Below are positions 43,722 to 55,900 of a DNA stretch of 64,000 bases, piece after piece. The position numbers and the translations under genes were made by a program. This DNA comes from Sphaerolaimus hirsutus. Lineage: Eukaryota; Nematoda; Chromadorea; Monhysterida; Sphaerolaimidae. Under the pieces are notes generated by a model. That model did not search any database, was not told the DNA's origin, and worked only from the letters and a program-made list of their open reading frames with translations. How positions within the stretch are numbered: the first letter of the stretch is position 1; every line of letters begins with the position of its first letter. Where the stretch lies: assembly GCA_964036195.1 (NCBI GenBank), contig OZ038450.1, forward strand, positions 1,304,701-1,368,700. Reading direction: 5' to 3'.

Positions 43722-46700
43722 AGGCCCCCGGGGCTAAAAAATATAAATTGTGATATAATGCATTTGTGGGTTACTGATTACAATGATTTGAAATATGCAC
43801 TCCATTCTGACAGTACATTACAATAACCCTGAAATTGAACCCAAAATGGGGCCAAAACTTTCAAATTGTGAAATGATGCATTGTGGGTTTCTAATTGCAC
43901 TGATTTGATATATAATGCACTCCATTTTGTGATATAATGCATTTGTGGGTTACTGATTACAATGATTTGAAATATGCACTCCATTCTGACAGTACATTAC
44001 CATAACCCTGAAAATGAACCACTGGGGCCAAAAACTTTCAATTTGTGAAATGATGCAATTTTGGGTTTCTGATTGCACTGATTTCAAATTTAGGTTTCTG
44101 ATTGCACTGATTTGATATATGCACTCCATTGACACTACATTACCATAACCCGTTAATGAACCCATGGGGCCAAATACTTTCAATTTGAGAAATGATGCAT
44201 TTTTGGGTTTCTGATTGCACTCATTTGAAATATGCACTTCATTTTGACACTACATTACCATAACCCTGAAAATGAACCACTGGGGCCAAAAACTTTCAAT
44301 TTGTGAAATGATGCATTTTTGGGTTTCTGATTGCACTGATTTCAAATTTGGGTTTCTGATTGCACTGATTTGATACATGCACTCCATTTTGACACTACAT
44401 TACCATAACCCTCAAAATGGACCCATGGGGTTAAATACTTTCAATTTGAGAAATGATGCATTTTCGGGTTTCTGATTGCACTCATTTGAAATATGCACTT
44501 CATTTTGACACTACATAACCATAACCCTAAAATGAACCCCCTGGGCCAAAAACTTTCAAACCATAAAATGATGGATTTGTGGGTTTCTGAGTGTAGCAAT
44601 TTCAAATATGCCCAGGGCTTAAAAAATTAGAAATTGTGAAATGATTCAATGTGGGTTTCTAATTGCACTGATTTGAAATATGCACTCTGTTTTGACACTA
44701 CATAACCCTGAAAACTACATAACCATAACCCTGAAAATGAACCTCTGGAGCCAAAAACTTTCAATTTGTGAAATCATTCATTTTTGGGTTTCTGATTGCA
44801 CTGATTTCAAATTTGGGTCTCTGATTGCACCAATTTGATATATGCACTCCATTTTGACACTACATTACCATAACCCTGAAAATGAACCACTGGGGCCAAA
44901 AACTTTCAATTTGTGAAATGATGCAATTTTGGGTTTCTGATTGCACTGATTTCAAATTTAGGTTTCTGATTGCACTGATTTGATATATGCACTCCATTGA
45001 CACTACATTACCATAACCCGTTAATGAACCCATGGGGCCAAATACTTTCAATTTGAGAAATGATGCATTTTTGGGTTTCTGATTGCACTCATTTGAAATA
45101 TGCACTTCATTTTGACACTACATTACCATAACCCTGAAAATGAACCACTGGGGCCAAAAACTTTCAATTTGTGAAATGATGCATTTTTGGGTTTCTGATT
45201 GCACTGATTTCAAATTTGGGTTTCTGATTGCACTGATTTGATACATGCACTCCATTTTGACACTACATTACCATAACCCTCAAAATGGACCCATGGGGTT
45301 AAATACTTTCAATTTGAGAAATGATGCATTTTCGGGTTTCTGATTGCACTCATTTGAAATATGCACTTCATTTTGACACTACATAACCATAACCCTAAAA
45401 TGAACCCCCTGGGCCAAAAACTTTCAAACCATAAAATGATGGATTTGTGGGTTTCTGAGTGTAGCGATTTCAAATATGCCCAGGGCTTAAAAAATTAGAA
45501 ATTGTGAAATGATTCAATGTGGGTTTCTAATTGCACTGATTTGAAATATGCACTCTGTTTTGACACTACATAACCCTGAAAACTACATAACCATAACCCT
45601 GAAAATGAACCTCTGGAGCCAAAAACTTTCAATTTGTGAAATCATTCATTTTTGGGTTTCTGATTGCACTGATTTCAAATTTGGGTCTCTGATTGCACCA
45701 ATTTGATATATGCACTCCATTTTGACACTACATTACCATAACCCTGAAAATGAACCACTGGGGCCAAAAACTTTCAATTTGTGAAATGATGCAATTTTGG
45801 GTTTCTGTTTGCACTGATTTCAAATTTAGGTTTCTGATTGCACTGATTTGATATATGCACTCCATTGACACTACATTACCATAACCCGTTAATGAACCCA
45901 TGGGGCCAAATACTTTCAATTTGAGAAATGATGCATTTTTGGGTTTCTGATTGCACTCATTTGAAATATGCACTTCATTTTGACACTACATTACCATAAC
46001 CCTGAAAATGAACCACTGGGGCCAAAAACTTTCAATTTGTGAAATGATGCATTTTTGGGTTTCTGATTGCACTGATTTCAAATTTGGGTTTCTGATTGCA
46101 CTGATTTGATACATGCACTCCATTTTGACACTACATTACCATAACCCTCAAAATGGACCCATGGGGTTAAATACTTTCAATTTGAGAAATGATGCATTTT
46201 CGGGTTTCTGATTGCACTCATTTGAAATATGCACTTCATTTTGACACTACATAACCATAACCCTAAAATGAACCCCCTGGGCCAAAAACTTTCAAACCAT
46301 AAAATGATGGATTTGTGGGTTTCTGAGTGTAGCGATTTCAAATATGCCCAGGGCTTAAAAAATTAGAAATTGTGAAATGATTCAATGTGGGTTTCTAATT
46401 GCACTGATTTGAAATATGCACTCTGTTTTGACACTACATAACCCTGAAAACTACATAACCATAACCCTGAAAATGAACCTCTGGAGCCAAAAACTTTCAA
46501 TTTGTGAAATCATTCATTTTTGGGTTTCTGATTGCACTGATTTCAAATTTGGGTCTCTGATTGCACCAATTTGATATATGCACTCCATTTTGACACCACA
46601 TTACCATAACCCTAAAAATGAACCCATGGGGCCAAATACTTTCAATTTGAGGAATGATGCATTTTCGGGTTTCTGAAAGCACTCATTTGAAATATGCACT

Positions 46701-47700
46701 TCATTTTGACACTACATTACCATAACCCTAAAAATGAACCCCCTGGGCCAAAAACTTTCAAACCATAAAATGATGGATTTGTGGGTTTCTGAGTGTAGCA
46801 ATTTCAAATATGCCCAGGGCTTAAAAAATTAGAAATTGTGAAATGATTTGATGTGGGTTTCTAATTGCACTGATTTGAAATATGCAATCCATTTTGACAC
46901 TACAAAACCCTGAAAACTACATAACCATAACCCTGAAAATGAACCTCTGGAGCCAAAAACTTTCAATTTGTGAAATCATAAATTTTCAGGTTTCTGATTT
47001 CACTCATTTGAAATATGCACTTCATTTTCACACTACATTACCATAACCATAAAAATGAACCCCCTAAGCCAAAAACTTTCAAATCATAAAATGATGCATT
47101 TGTGGGTTTCTGATTGTAGCGATTTCAAATATGCACTCCATTTTGACACTACATTACTAAAACCCTGAAATTGAACCCCTAGACCCAAAAATTTCTTATT
47201 GTGAAATGATGCATTTTGCAGGTTTCTAATTGCACTGATTTGAAATGACTCAATTTCAACTCTACATTACTGTAAGCCTTTAATTGAACCCATGGGGCTA
47301 ATAAATTAGAAATTGTGAAATGATGCATTTGTGGCTTTTTGATTGCCTTGATTCCAAATATGCACTTCATTTTGACACTACATTACCATAACCCTGAAAA
47401 TGAACCCCCAGGGCCAAAAAATTTCAAATCATAAAATGATGTGTTTGTGGGTTTCTGATTGTAGCGATTTCAAATATGCACTCCATTTTGACACCACATT
47501 ACTAAAACCCTGATAATGAACCCCTGGGCACAAAAACTTTCAATTTGTGAAATGATGCATTTGTGGGTTTTTTATTGCACTGATTTGAGATGTGCACTCC
47601 ATTTCTACTCTACATTACCATAACTTTTTAAGTCTAACCCCTGGGGCTAAAAAATTGAAAATTGTGAATTGATGCATTTGTGGATTGATGATAGTGATTT
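43722..47700. repeat. Satellite array with an 868-bp higher-order repeat
   Basis: A basic unit of about 117-141 bp (with GGGTTTCTGATTGCACTGAT and CATTACCATAACCCTGAA) is repeated for 4 kb. Between about 43984 and 46588 a block of seven or so diverged units recurs as three nearly identical 868-bp copies, offset exactly 868 bp (for example 44237, 45105, 45973). The outer units are more diverged. Confidence 0.9.
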
Positions 47701-47779
47701 TTTGAAATATTCATACCATTTTCCAAATTAGGGGCTGAGTTTACAAGAGTTTCCAAACTAGGGGCTGTGTTTACAGGAT

Positions 47780-48600
47780 TTAGAGGGGGTCCCCATGGGG
47801 TGCCATTTTTGGGGGGTCTCCAGGGGGTGCCATTTTCTGGAGGTACATATGGGGGTGCCATTTCAAGGGGGTCCACATGGGATGCCATTTTTTGGGTGGT
47901 CCCCAGGGGTGCCATTTTTTGGTGGTCCTCAGGGGGGTGCTATTTTTTTTTTGCGGGGGGGGGTCCATATGGGGTGCCATTTTGAGGGGGGGGTCCCCAG
48001 GGGGGTGCCATTTTTGGAGAGTCCCCAGGGGGAGCCAACTTTGGGTGGGTCCCCAGGGGGTGCCATTTTTGTGGGGGTTCCTAGGGGGTGCCATGTTTGG
48101 GGGGTCCCCAGGGGGTGCTATTTTTGGGGGGTCCCAAGGGGGTGCCATTTTTAGGGGGTCCCTAAGGGGTGCCATTTTCTGGTGGTCCTCAGGGGGTGCC
48201 ATATTTGTGGGGCCCTAGGGGGTCCCATTTTTGGGCGGTTCCCAGGGGGTGCCACTTTTGGGGGGTTCCCCAGGGGGTGCCATTTGGAGGGGGGTCCCCA
48301 TTGGGGTGTCAGTTTTTGCAAGCCTCTGAGAAGTGGGTACCTAAAGCAGGATTCTCTCCAACCTTCAGTTGGGTTTTGTAGAGTCACCAGGGGGAGCCAA
48401 CTTTGGGTGGGTCCCCAGGGGGTGCCATTTTTGTGGGGGTTCCTAGGGGGTGCCATGTTTGGGGGGTCCCCAGGGGTGCTATTTTTGGGGGGTCCCTAAG
48501 GGGTGCCATTTTTGGGGGGTCCCTAAGGGGTGCCATTTTTTGCTGCTCCTCAGGGGGTGCCATATTTGTGGGGCCCTAGGGGGTCCCATTTTTGGGCAGT
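47780..48600. repeat. G-rich minisatellite
   Basis: Roughly 27-30 bp units of the form GGGGGGTCCCCAGGGGGTGCCATTTTT, about 25 copies. It is interrupted at about 48310-48388 by unrelated sequence, after which a stretch of the array is repeated. Open frames on both strands are repeat artefacts. Confidence 0.9.
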
Positions 48601-48994
48601 TTCATGCCCAACCATTTTACAGAAGTTTACAAAAATCCATTCCTAAACATTGCATCTTTGGTATTGGTCTTGTTATTGTTGGTAGATTACATACCGCATT
48701 TCAAAACACATGCCTAGCATGTGGGCAAACTTAACTAAAGTATCATATTTTCTCCAATGGTATTAATTGTAGAGAACCACAAAACCCGACCGAAGGTCGG
48801 AGAGAATCCTGCTAGTTGTATACAAAAATTCTTCATGCCGGTCTTGTACATTGCACATAAAGCAATATTTTTTCAACATTAGCTTTATTTGCAGCATGAT
48901 TAAAACACTTTTGCATTTTAACATAGTTCGTCATCTCGAAAGCACGCATTGAATTAGGCTGGGAACCAGTTAACATTTGGTGTGAGTGTCAACT

Positions 48995-49449
48995 ACCGTA
49001 TTTCCTCGAAATACCCCCCGGGGGGTGATTGTTTCATAGTGGTCCCAAGAGGGGGGGGTCAAACGAGGGGGGGGTATTTCGAGGGGGGGGGGGTTATTAT
49101 TTCACAAGAAAATTTTTGAAAACCAAGTACGAAATTGTCGTCTGAAACGTACGCAGACGTCGAAAAATGCAACAAAAACCGCCATTTATAAGGTTCTGTA
49201 GACTAATATTAGTATGTAGATGGTATGTACACTGTTCTAACGTGATTCCGACATTGTTTTAACGTGTGTTCTGCACTACGCAGAACACAAACTGCCATAT
49301 TTGTGATGTACGTTCTCTTTACACTCAATTTGGGGGGGGGGGTATTTCGAGGGGGGGGGTGATTGTTTCATAGTGGTCTCGAGAGGGGGGGGGGGTCAAA
49401 CGAGGGGGGGGGTATTTCGAGGGGGGGGGTATTTCGAGGAAATACGGTA
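48995..49449. repeat. TACCGTATTTCCTCGAA fold-back element
   Basis: TACCGTATTTCCTCGAAATA at the left and its complement at the right, with several TATTTCGAGGGGGG units. The interior GCAGACGTCGAAAAATGCAAC is shared with 20264-20694. Confidence 0.85.
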
Positions 49450-49864
49450 GTGTGCCATACTGGCCGCCGTTTTTGTGTAGAGACAAGGGTGTCAAAACAA
49501 TTTTTTTATGGGAACAGGAAATGTGAAGGTAAAAAATTGCGCTGCCGGAAAACGGAAAGATCAAAATATTCCAGCTGCCAGAAAAGATAGAAAAGAAAAA
49601 TTAAAATTTTTACCTTCAGAAAACAGACAGTTGACTGACACCCTAGTCAGGCTGAAATACCAAAATGTGAACACAAATATTTTGTTCCCATGTAAAATGC
49701 ACAGCACACCACCAACACAAATAAAGAGCAGCTGCTGAACATGATGTTGTGATTTTTATTTTTCCGTGTACAAGTGCCTATTCTGTCGTCAGAACCGCGA
49801 GGGTTCACACTACCTAAGTGCCTTTTTCTGATTATCCTTGCATTTGTTGTAATTGTATCGTGAG

Positions 49865-50806
49865 TAGTGATGGAAAAAGCGCCAGGCGTTCAGCGCCAAG
49901 CGCCAAAAGCGCCATGGCGCTTTTACTACCCACAGCGCCAAGCGCCAATGGCGCCAGTGCAAAATAGCGCCAAGCGCCAAAAGCACCATGGCGCTTTTCT
50001 GGATGTCAGCGCCAAGCGCCAATGGCGCCACAGGGTAATGGCGCCAAGCGCCAATAGCGCCAGCGCCAAAATTTTTTTCTTCAATTCGTTTGTAAAATAA
50101 TGACTAAGACTAGGTGAATGTAAAACTGCGACGTACTGCTGATGTCGATGTAGTCGATTTTACTTTGGCCATTAAAGTTCAATCCGCCAAGTAAGGGGGT
50201 AACTAACTATTCAGGAAGGGGATTCAGTGATTAGAAAACAAAAATCCATTTTCTTGAAATCAATCATCTCTTGTGTCTTAATCTTAATCATCAACGTTTA
50301 TAAGTTGAGGCTTAACATGAATAAAGGTGGATACAATGGATACATTTTTGAGAAAACAGAAGGCACTTGCTCCACGTCCAAATATGAGTACCTTTGAATA
50401 AAAAGCACAATTAAACACCTCTACTTGTATTATTATGTAAATAAAGTTGTCTCCTCATATTAATCAATATTTAATAAATATGTCCCATAACACCCTTACA
50501 TAAATCAATATTTATTCAGTTGACCTCAAAGTTGATCAACTGGAGTTTCGATTTCACAGCATCATGGCAATTGTTATAATCAAGGTTGGCGCTTTTTTGG
50601 CGCCATTTAAAATGCCGGCGCCAGGCGCCAATAGCGCCACCAGAAAATGGCGCCAAGCGCCAAAAGCGCCATGGCGCTTTTTGAGAACCCGGCGCCAAGC
50701 GCCAATGGCGCCACGCTAAAATAGCGCCAAGCGCCAAAAGCACCATGGCGCTTTTTGCTTTGGCGCTAGCGCCAGGCGCCAGCGCCATGGCGCTTTTCCA
50801 TCACTA
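49865..50806. mobile_element. GGCGCC-array hAT element, copy 6
   Basis: Starts TAGTGATGG and ends CCATCACTA, with the perfect 8-bp TSD ATCGTGAG at 49857-49864 and 50807-50814. Arrays are at 49875-50065 and 50585-50795. The interior is related to copy 4. Confidence 0.9.
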
Positions 50807-51024
50807 ATCGTGAGTATGTAAATGAATTATCTGTTCATGGAGAAATCTACCAGAGAAAACGCAAAAACATCCATTTACTGTATATTCTTGAATAAGACCG
50901 CCCTTTGTATAACTCTAGAACTTCTGACGAAAAACCAACTCCGTGGGGTCTTATGCGAGGGTATACGGTATTAATCATACCCAACAAACGGAAGCTACTG
51001 AGAAAGATGATTTACCAGTGTATT

Positions 51025-51362
51025 CTCTCACACAGTTAAATGTAGCTCTCCGACAACTCGCTGCCAACTTGCTTGTCAAGCATGAAAATTAGTGGCAGCT
51101 CGCTGACAAGAAAATGCAGCTTGCTGACAGCTCGCTGCCAACTTATAAGCGGCAAGTTTCAGCTCTCTGACAACCAGTGCAACATATGCTATTAATATGT
51201 GTGCAGCTTGCTGACACCTCGCTGCCAAGTGTGCAGCTACTGTGAAAACACATGCCAGCTCGCTGCCACTCGCTGACAACTCAGTTCCAAAACGCTGCCA
51301 ACAGTTAACAAATCATTGTCAGCGAGTTGGAGGCGAGTTGTCAGAGAGATACATTTCACTGT
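51025..51362. repeat. Fold-back element of GACAACTCGCTGCCAAC units
   Basis: Ends CACAGTTAAATGTA and its inverted form TACATTTCACTGTG. The interior is many short copies of CAGCTCGCTGACA in both orientations. Confidence 0.7.
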
Positions 51363-51776
51363 GTCATTACCGAGACTGACACTTTCCGGACATAAAAAGG
51401 TAATTAATTACATAATTACTGAATCGCAGAGGGATTTGCCTTACAGTAAAAAGTGGGTGTGGTGAAGGCGAAGCATTGTGATGTTTTCCCCAAACACTTC
51501 CCAACGCTTCTATTAGCGTGCTTGCACTTGCACATGCATCACAAAAATCTTTGTAAAGTCACTTCATGCTTAAGTTTATGTGCTGACAAGTTGATTGCGA
51601 ATACTCAACCATTGAAGTTAAGCTGTTCTATTAGGGGCCACATGGTAGCCATTACTTCTTATGCATACTGCATGTGGTAAGAAGATACTTAAGAATAGGT
51701 CAAATATTTGTATGACATACTTAGGCTTTGTGTGAGATTGTTATGAGAGTGCTCTTAATATGTGTGGGACCATCAG

Positions 51777-51783
51777 CCATTAA
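51777..51783 (+). CDS. Possible terminal micro-exon of astacin gene 1
   Basis: After the acceptor CATCAG, the bases C-CAT-TAA would complete the last ShKT Cys (TG/C), add His and stop. AATAAA follows at 51796. This fits the phase-2 end of ShKT exon 3 but is very short and only 140 bp before astacin gene 2. It is a suggestion only. Confidence 0.25.
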
Positions 51784-51923
51784 GCCGCAGAGCATAATAA
51801 AGGCAAAAGTTATCTGCAGATGAATCTATCCCACCTACTTATGTGTAATAGTAAGTTGTAAGCTGTGTATTTAACTTGCATTGTATTTAAAATGTAAAAA
51901 CTAAATAAACTTAATGAAGGAAA

Positions 51924-52993
51924 ATGATAGGAATGAAGGAAATTTTCGTTTTTGTGACATTGTTGCTACATTTTCATCCAGGCTTTTGCCAAATGGAAGG
52001 ATCAAAGTGTGGTCAAAAGAGAAAATTTCTCCCAAGATTGTCATCATTGCTGCAAAAGTGTGGAAATCAAAAACCAGCACAACGGGATAAGAAAACAGCA
52101 AAATTATGTGATGTTACACTTGACGTGCCTTGCACTGAACTAGCAAAACTGCTCAAAATGGGTTGTGCTAAGAGAAAAAGGGTTTACAGAATTACTACAA
52201 GATGTAAAGCTGTCAGAAAAAGAAAGTGTGTTCCTTCTGGTTCAATTTTTGACCAAAAACCTAATCTGGAGCATGACTGAAAGCAGCCAAAGGAGCAACC
52301 AAACCAGGGTGAACTAAATATCATGTTGATGCTGATGCACATTTTTCATCATTGGACAACAGTTGTATGTGTGAGCAATTGTTGGCATGCTGCCAATGTT
52401 AACTGTTCATAAACACAGTACTGAGTATTTCTGAGTTACCTGAGTATTTCTCAATTTATGGCAGCAACAGTCAAATACATATGTTCTATCAATCAATCAA
52501 TATGTACAATAAATTTGCGCACAAAGGTCAAAGCGAAAGTATATGGAGGCGAAGGCAATCCAGGTACAGCGGAAAAGATGGAACAATGTTTGTAGGCAGC
52601 ATCTGAGGAGAAACGCTAAACGCTTTTTAAGAAGGAGTTCATCAGTGCGACAAAGGCTGTTTGTAAGGAGGAATAGAAAACATTGCGTGAAAAAGTCACT
52701 TTCAATGTGGAGAAAAGCATTTGACAATGGCAATACTCCAATCCCAAAGCTGGAGGATATTCTACTGCTGTGCAGGTACCTTTGGCTTGCACCATGCTTG
52801 CCACAAAAGTATACTATTTACCCCTTTCATTCCCGAAATCACAGCGAGTGCGACAACAGCACAGATGCAGATTCACCGGCTTGTCAGCAAGTTGGTGATG
52901 TTATCCCTGCGTACTCACTGCAGCACAATGGGACAAACCCCTGCCAGAATGAGACCCTGGCGGGTAGCGGTGAATATGGTGACGAGTTTGAAG
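51924..52993 (+). CDS. Signal peptide and Cys-rich basic pro-region of astacin gene 2 (exons A-C)
   Basis: The signal sequence M-K-E-I-F-V-F-V-T-L-L-L leads to G-F-C-Q. Then K-C, L-P-R-L-S-S-L-L-Q-K-C and a Lys/Arg-rich stretch with several Cys follow. Exon B has C-R-Q-H-L-R-R-N, RRSSS, R-R-N-R-K-H-C, S-M-W-R-K-A-F, TPIPK and L-C; exon C has S-E-C-D-N-S-T-D, S-P-A-C-Q-Q and G-D-V-I-P-A-Y-S. Cys, Trp and the PIPK segment are kept relative to gene 1 while other residues vary, as in a folded and constrained domain. Not recognised. Confidence 0.7.
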
Positions 52994-55900
52994 GTGAATT
53001 AGCTTGCATCTCTTCATGATTTACTGTACCTGTCACTGGCACCTGGCAACTTTTTTCTGTGACCCACTGAGCTCGGATGGAACCAGTTTTCTATGACACC
53101 ATTGATACTCGGTGGTCGGTGCCCAGCCATAGAAGTGCCAGAGTGATGGTAGTTGACCAAGTATGGTTGTCCTGGGGCCAGTTCCGCAAGTAGACAAGTT
53201 AAGAGTTAAAAGTTAAGAGTTGAGTAAAATGACAAATGGCAAGTTAAGAGAAAAGTTAAAGTTTAAGAGAAAAGTTAAAGTTTAAGAGTTGAGTTAAAAG
53301 TTGAGTTAAATGTTACAAGTTGAGTTAAAGGTTAAAAGGTGAGTTAAAAGTTGACTTAAAAGACAAATGGGTCATTCGTTGCAGAAGCGCGATACGCTGA
53401 TCTTCGATCATATTTTGTCCCCGCACGGCCATTTTGAAACAACGTTCCGCGATTTTTTTCTTTTTTTAGCGATAATTTTTTTGGATACGTTTTTTTCAAA
53501 TGTCGTGCATACAACATTGGCAGCATGCCAGCGAGCAGCTGTATCAATACCAATTTCACATTTTTATTTTTTTATATTTTTTACCATCATTTTCCACTTG
53601 TCTCTTAACTCTCAACTCTTAACTCAACTCTTAACTCAACTCTTAACTCAACTCTTAACTCTTAACTCAACTTTTAACCTTTAACTCAACTCTTAACATT
53701 TAAATCAACTTTTAACTCAACTCTTAAATTTGAACTTTTCTCTTAAACTTTAACTTTACTCTTAACTCGCCATTTGTCATTTTACTCAACTCTTAACTTT
53801 TAACTCTTAACTTGTCCACTTGCGGAACCGGCACCTGGTAATAACTAGTGGGGTGGCTGGGTAACCCGACTGCATTTGTGTTTTTTTGCGATGTCCAATG
53901 TGCTTGCCCAGAGGGATGGTTTGTGTGAAGGAGAAATTACTCAATGCAGGGGACATAATCTTGCCCAGTTCTGGTGATGTCCCAAGCAGTGATCCAAGCA
54001 GCTCTAACGAAACAATGGCTGCAGTTGGTACAGGGCTCAACCTCTGGCCAAACGGGGTCGTTCCATACGCGGTGGGCCATCTTAAACTATTTGAATACAT
54101 TCATTAGAATTGCAGTATGAAAATAAACAATTTGCAGATAGATAGTCGTTTCTACAATAATGAAATTGTAACAATAAAGAGCGGCATGCGACTGATCACA
54201 GATAAAGTGCAATGCAGGGTCGGACCAATACAGAAAATTTTACAATAAAGTATTACATTAATACAAATATGAAAAACTAGGTGCAATAAAGTATACAGTT
54301 TATAATTTACTGAAATCATTTGGAAATTTTGAGACACTTTTAGACATAAATTTTTAGGAGATTCCACAACAAATCATCGACTGCAAATGCGTCAATGTAA
54401 AATTCCTTTTATGTCAGACCAGTTTCCATCATACGTATACTCGGCAGACATGATACTCTACAAATAAATATGATTTATGTCTTCGGCTGGCAGACGGCCA
54501 ACTGAAAACTTATGAAAAAACATTTCGCAAAAAGAAAAGAAAACTAACGCTAAACGCCAGAATGGACTAAAGTGATGACGTCATGATGAAGTGTTTCGTC
54601 CGAAAAAATGTAAGGTGTAATGTCATCCGAGTATAGGTAATACATTTTTGAAAAAATTGAGGTTTTGAACATAAACTTTGAATAAAAAGCGTGGAAACAT
54701 TTCAATAATAAATTTTTCACTATAGTATTTAGTATTTACCTACCTGCTTATTTTTACACGTTACCTTTTTTTGTCATTATGCTATAACTTCACCTTTATT
54801 TATAAATCTTTTCAAATTTGAGATTTTTGTGTGGAATATTTACCTACTTTTGTGCAACCCACCCTGGTACCATGTGTCAAGTTTGTTCCGAGAAGCAGTG
54901 AGTCAAACTACGTGTACTTCAACCGCCAGGTGGTTTTTCATTCGCAGGGTGTTCTTTTTCGAAATTTAACACTTTCTTAACGTTGTGAAAATTAGAATAC
55001 TATGCTAGTTATATTCACGGAAAAGAGTTATTTCACATTCCTTTTACATTTTCTCGAGTAAAAATGAGAAAAGTGTCCTTTTATTTATGTTTTCTCAAAC
55101 GAAAAGTGCTTTTACATTGATTATGTACAAGCTTTACTTTGCATTTTCTGCAAATTAGGGTGTCAACTTTCCGTTTTCCGTTTTCCGCAGGCAAATTTTT
55201 TTCCGTTTCCGTTTTCCGGCTGCTAAATTTTTTTTCCGTTTCCGTTTCCGTTTTTCCGGCTCATTTTCCGTTTTCCGGCAAATTTTTTCAGTTTTTCGCC
55301 TTTTATCGTTTTCCGGTTCAAATGTCTGTTTTTCCAACTTTTTTCCACTTTCCAGCTCAATTTTCTGTTTTCTGTTTCAGCCAAACTGGTAAAAATGCAT
55401 GCAGGTTCTCGATGAAGTGAATTTTTCCTATTTCTAGTGAGATTTCTGCAAATTTTTTTCCGTTTCCGGCAAAATTTCAGCAATTTTTTTCCGTTTCCGG
55501 CATAATTTCAGCAAATTTTTCCGTTTCCGTTTCCGTTTTCCCTCCTTCCATTTTTCCGTTTTCCGTTTTCCGGCAAGTGCAAAAATTTTTCCGTTTCCGT
55601 TTCCGTTTTCCGGCATGTGCAAAAATTTTTCCGTTTCCATTTCCGTTTTCCGCCAAAAAGTTTTTATTGACACCCTACTGCAAATAGGGATGAGTAAATC
55701 TTAAATACTTCAATAAATTTCAACGGTGCCAGGCACCAGCTCCACTGACTGCGCCAATTCTCGCCAGGTGCCAATCCCAAGCCCTGTAAAGTGTAAAGCA
55801 AAGTGTCAAATGTAATATCAAATGCAAAGTAAACTGACAACTGTCATGCAACATTCAGTAATAAAATCTTTTCTTTTTTGTTTTGATTGACACTTTACTT

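Noticed and set aside
43778-46682. Repeated minus-strand frames of about 81-95 residues in the satellite
   Set aside because: They recur exactly at the 868-bp period and simply reflect the satellite sequence.
47634-48499. Proline- and glycine-rich open frames over the G-rich array
   Set aside because: Both strands are open because the repeat unit contains no stops. There is no start context, exon signal or conserved domain.
49488-49650. AGGGTGTCAA...TTGACTGACACCCT segment considered as a further copy of the TTTCCG hAT family
   Set aside because: The ends resemble that family, but I could not match an 8-bp duplication and the interior is only weakly similar.
51453-51680. Frame ending in Y-C-M-W before GTAAGA, considered as a further ShKT exon
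   Set aside because: The Cys spacing does not fit the ShKT pattern and no suitable phase-2 acceptor was found.
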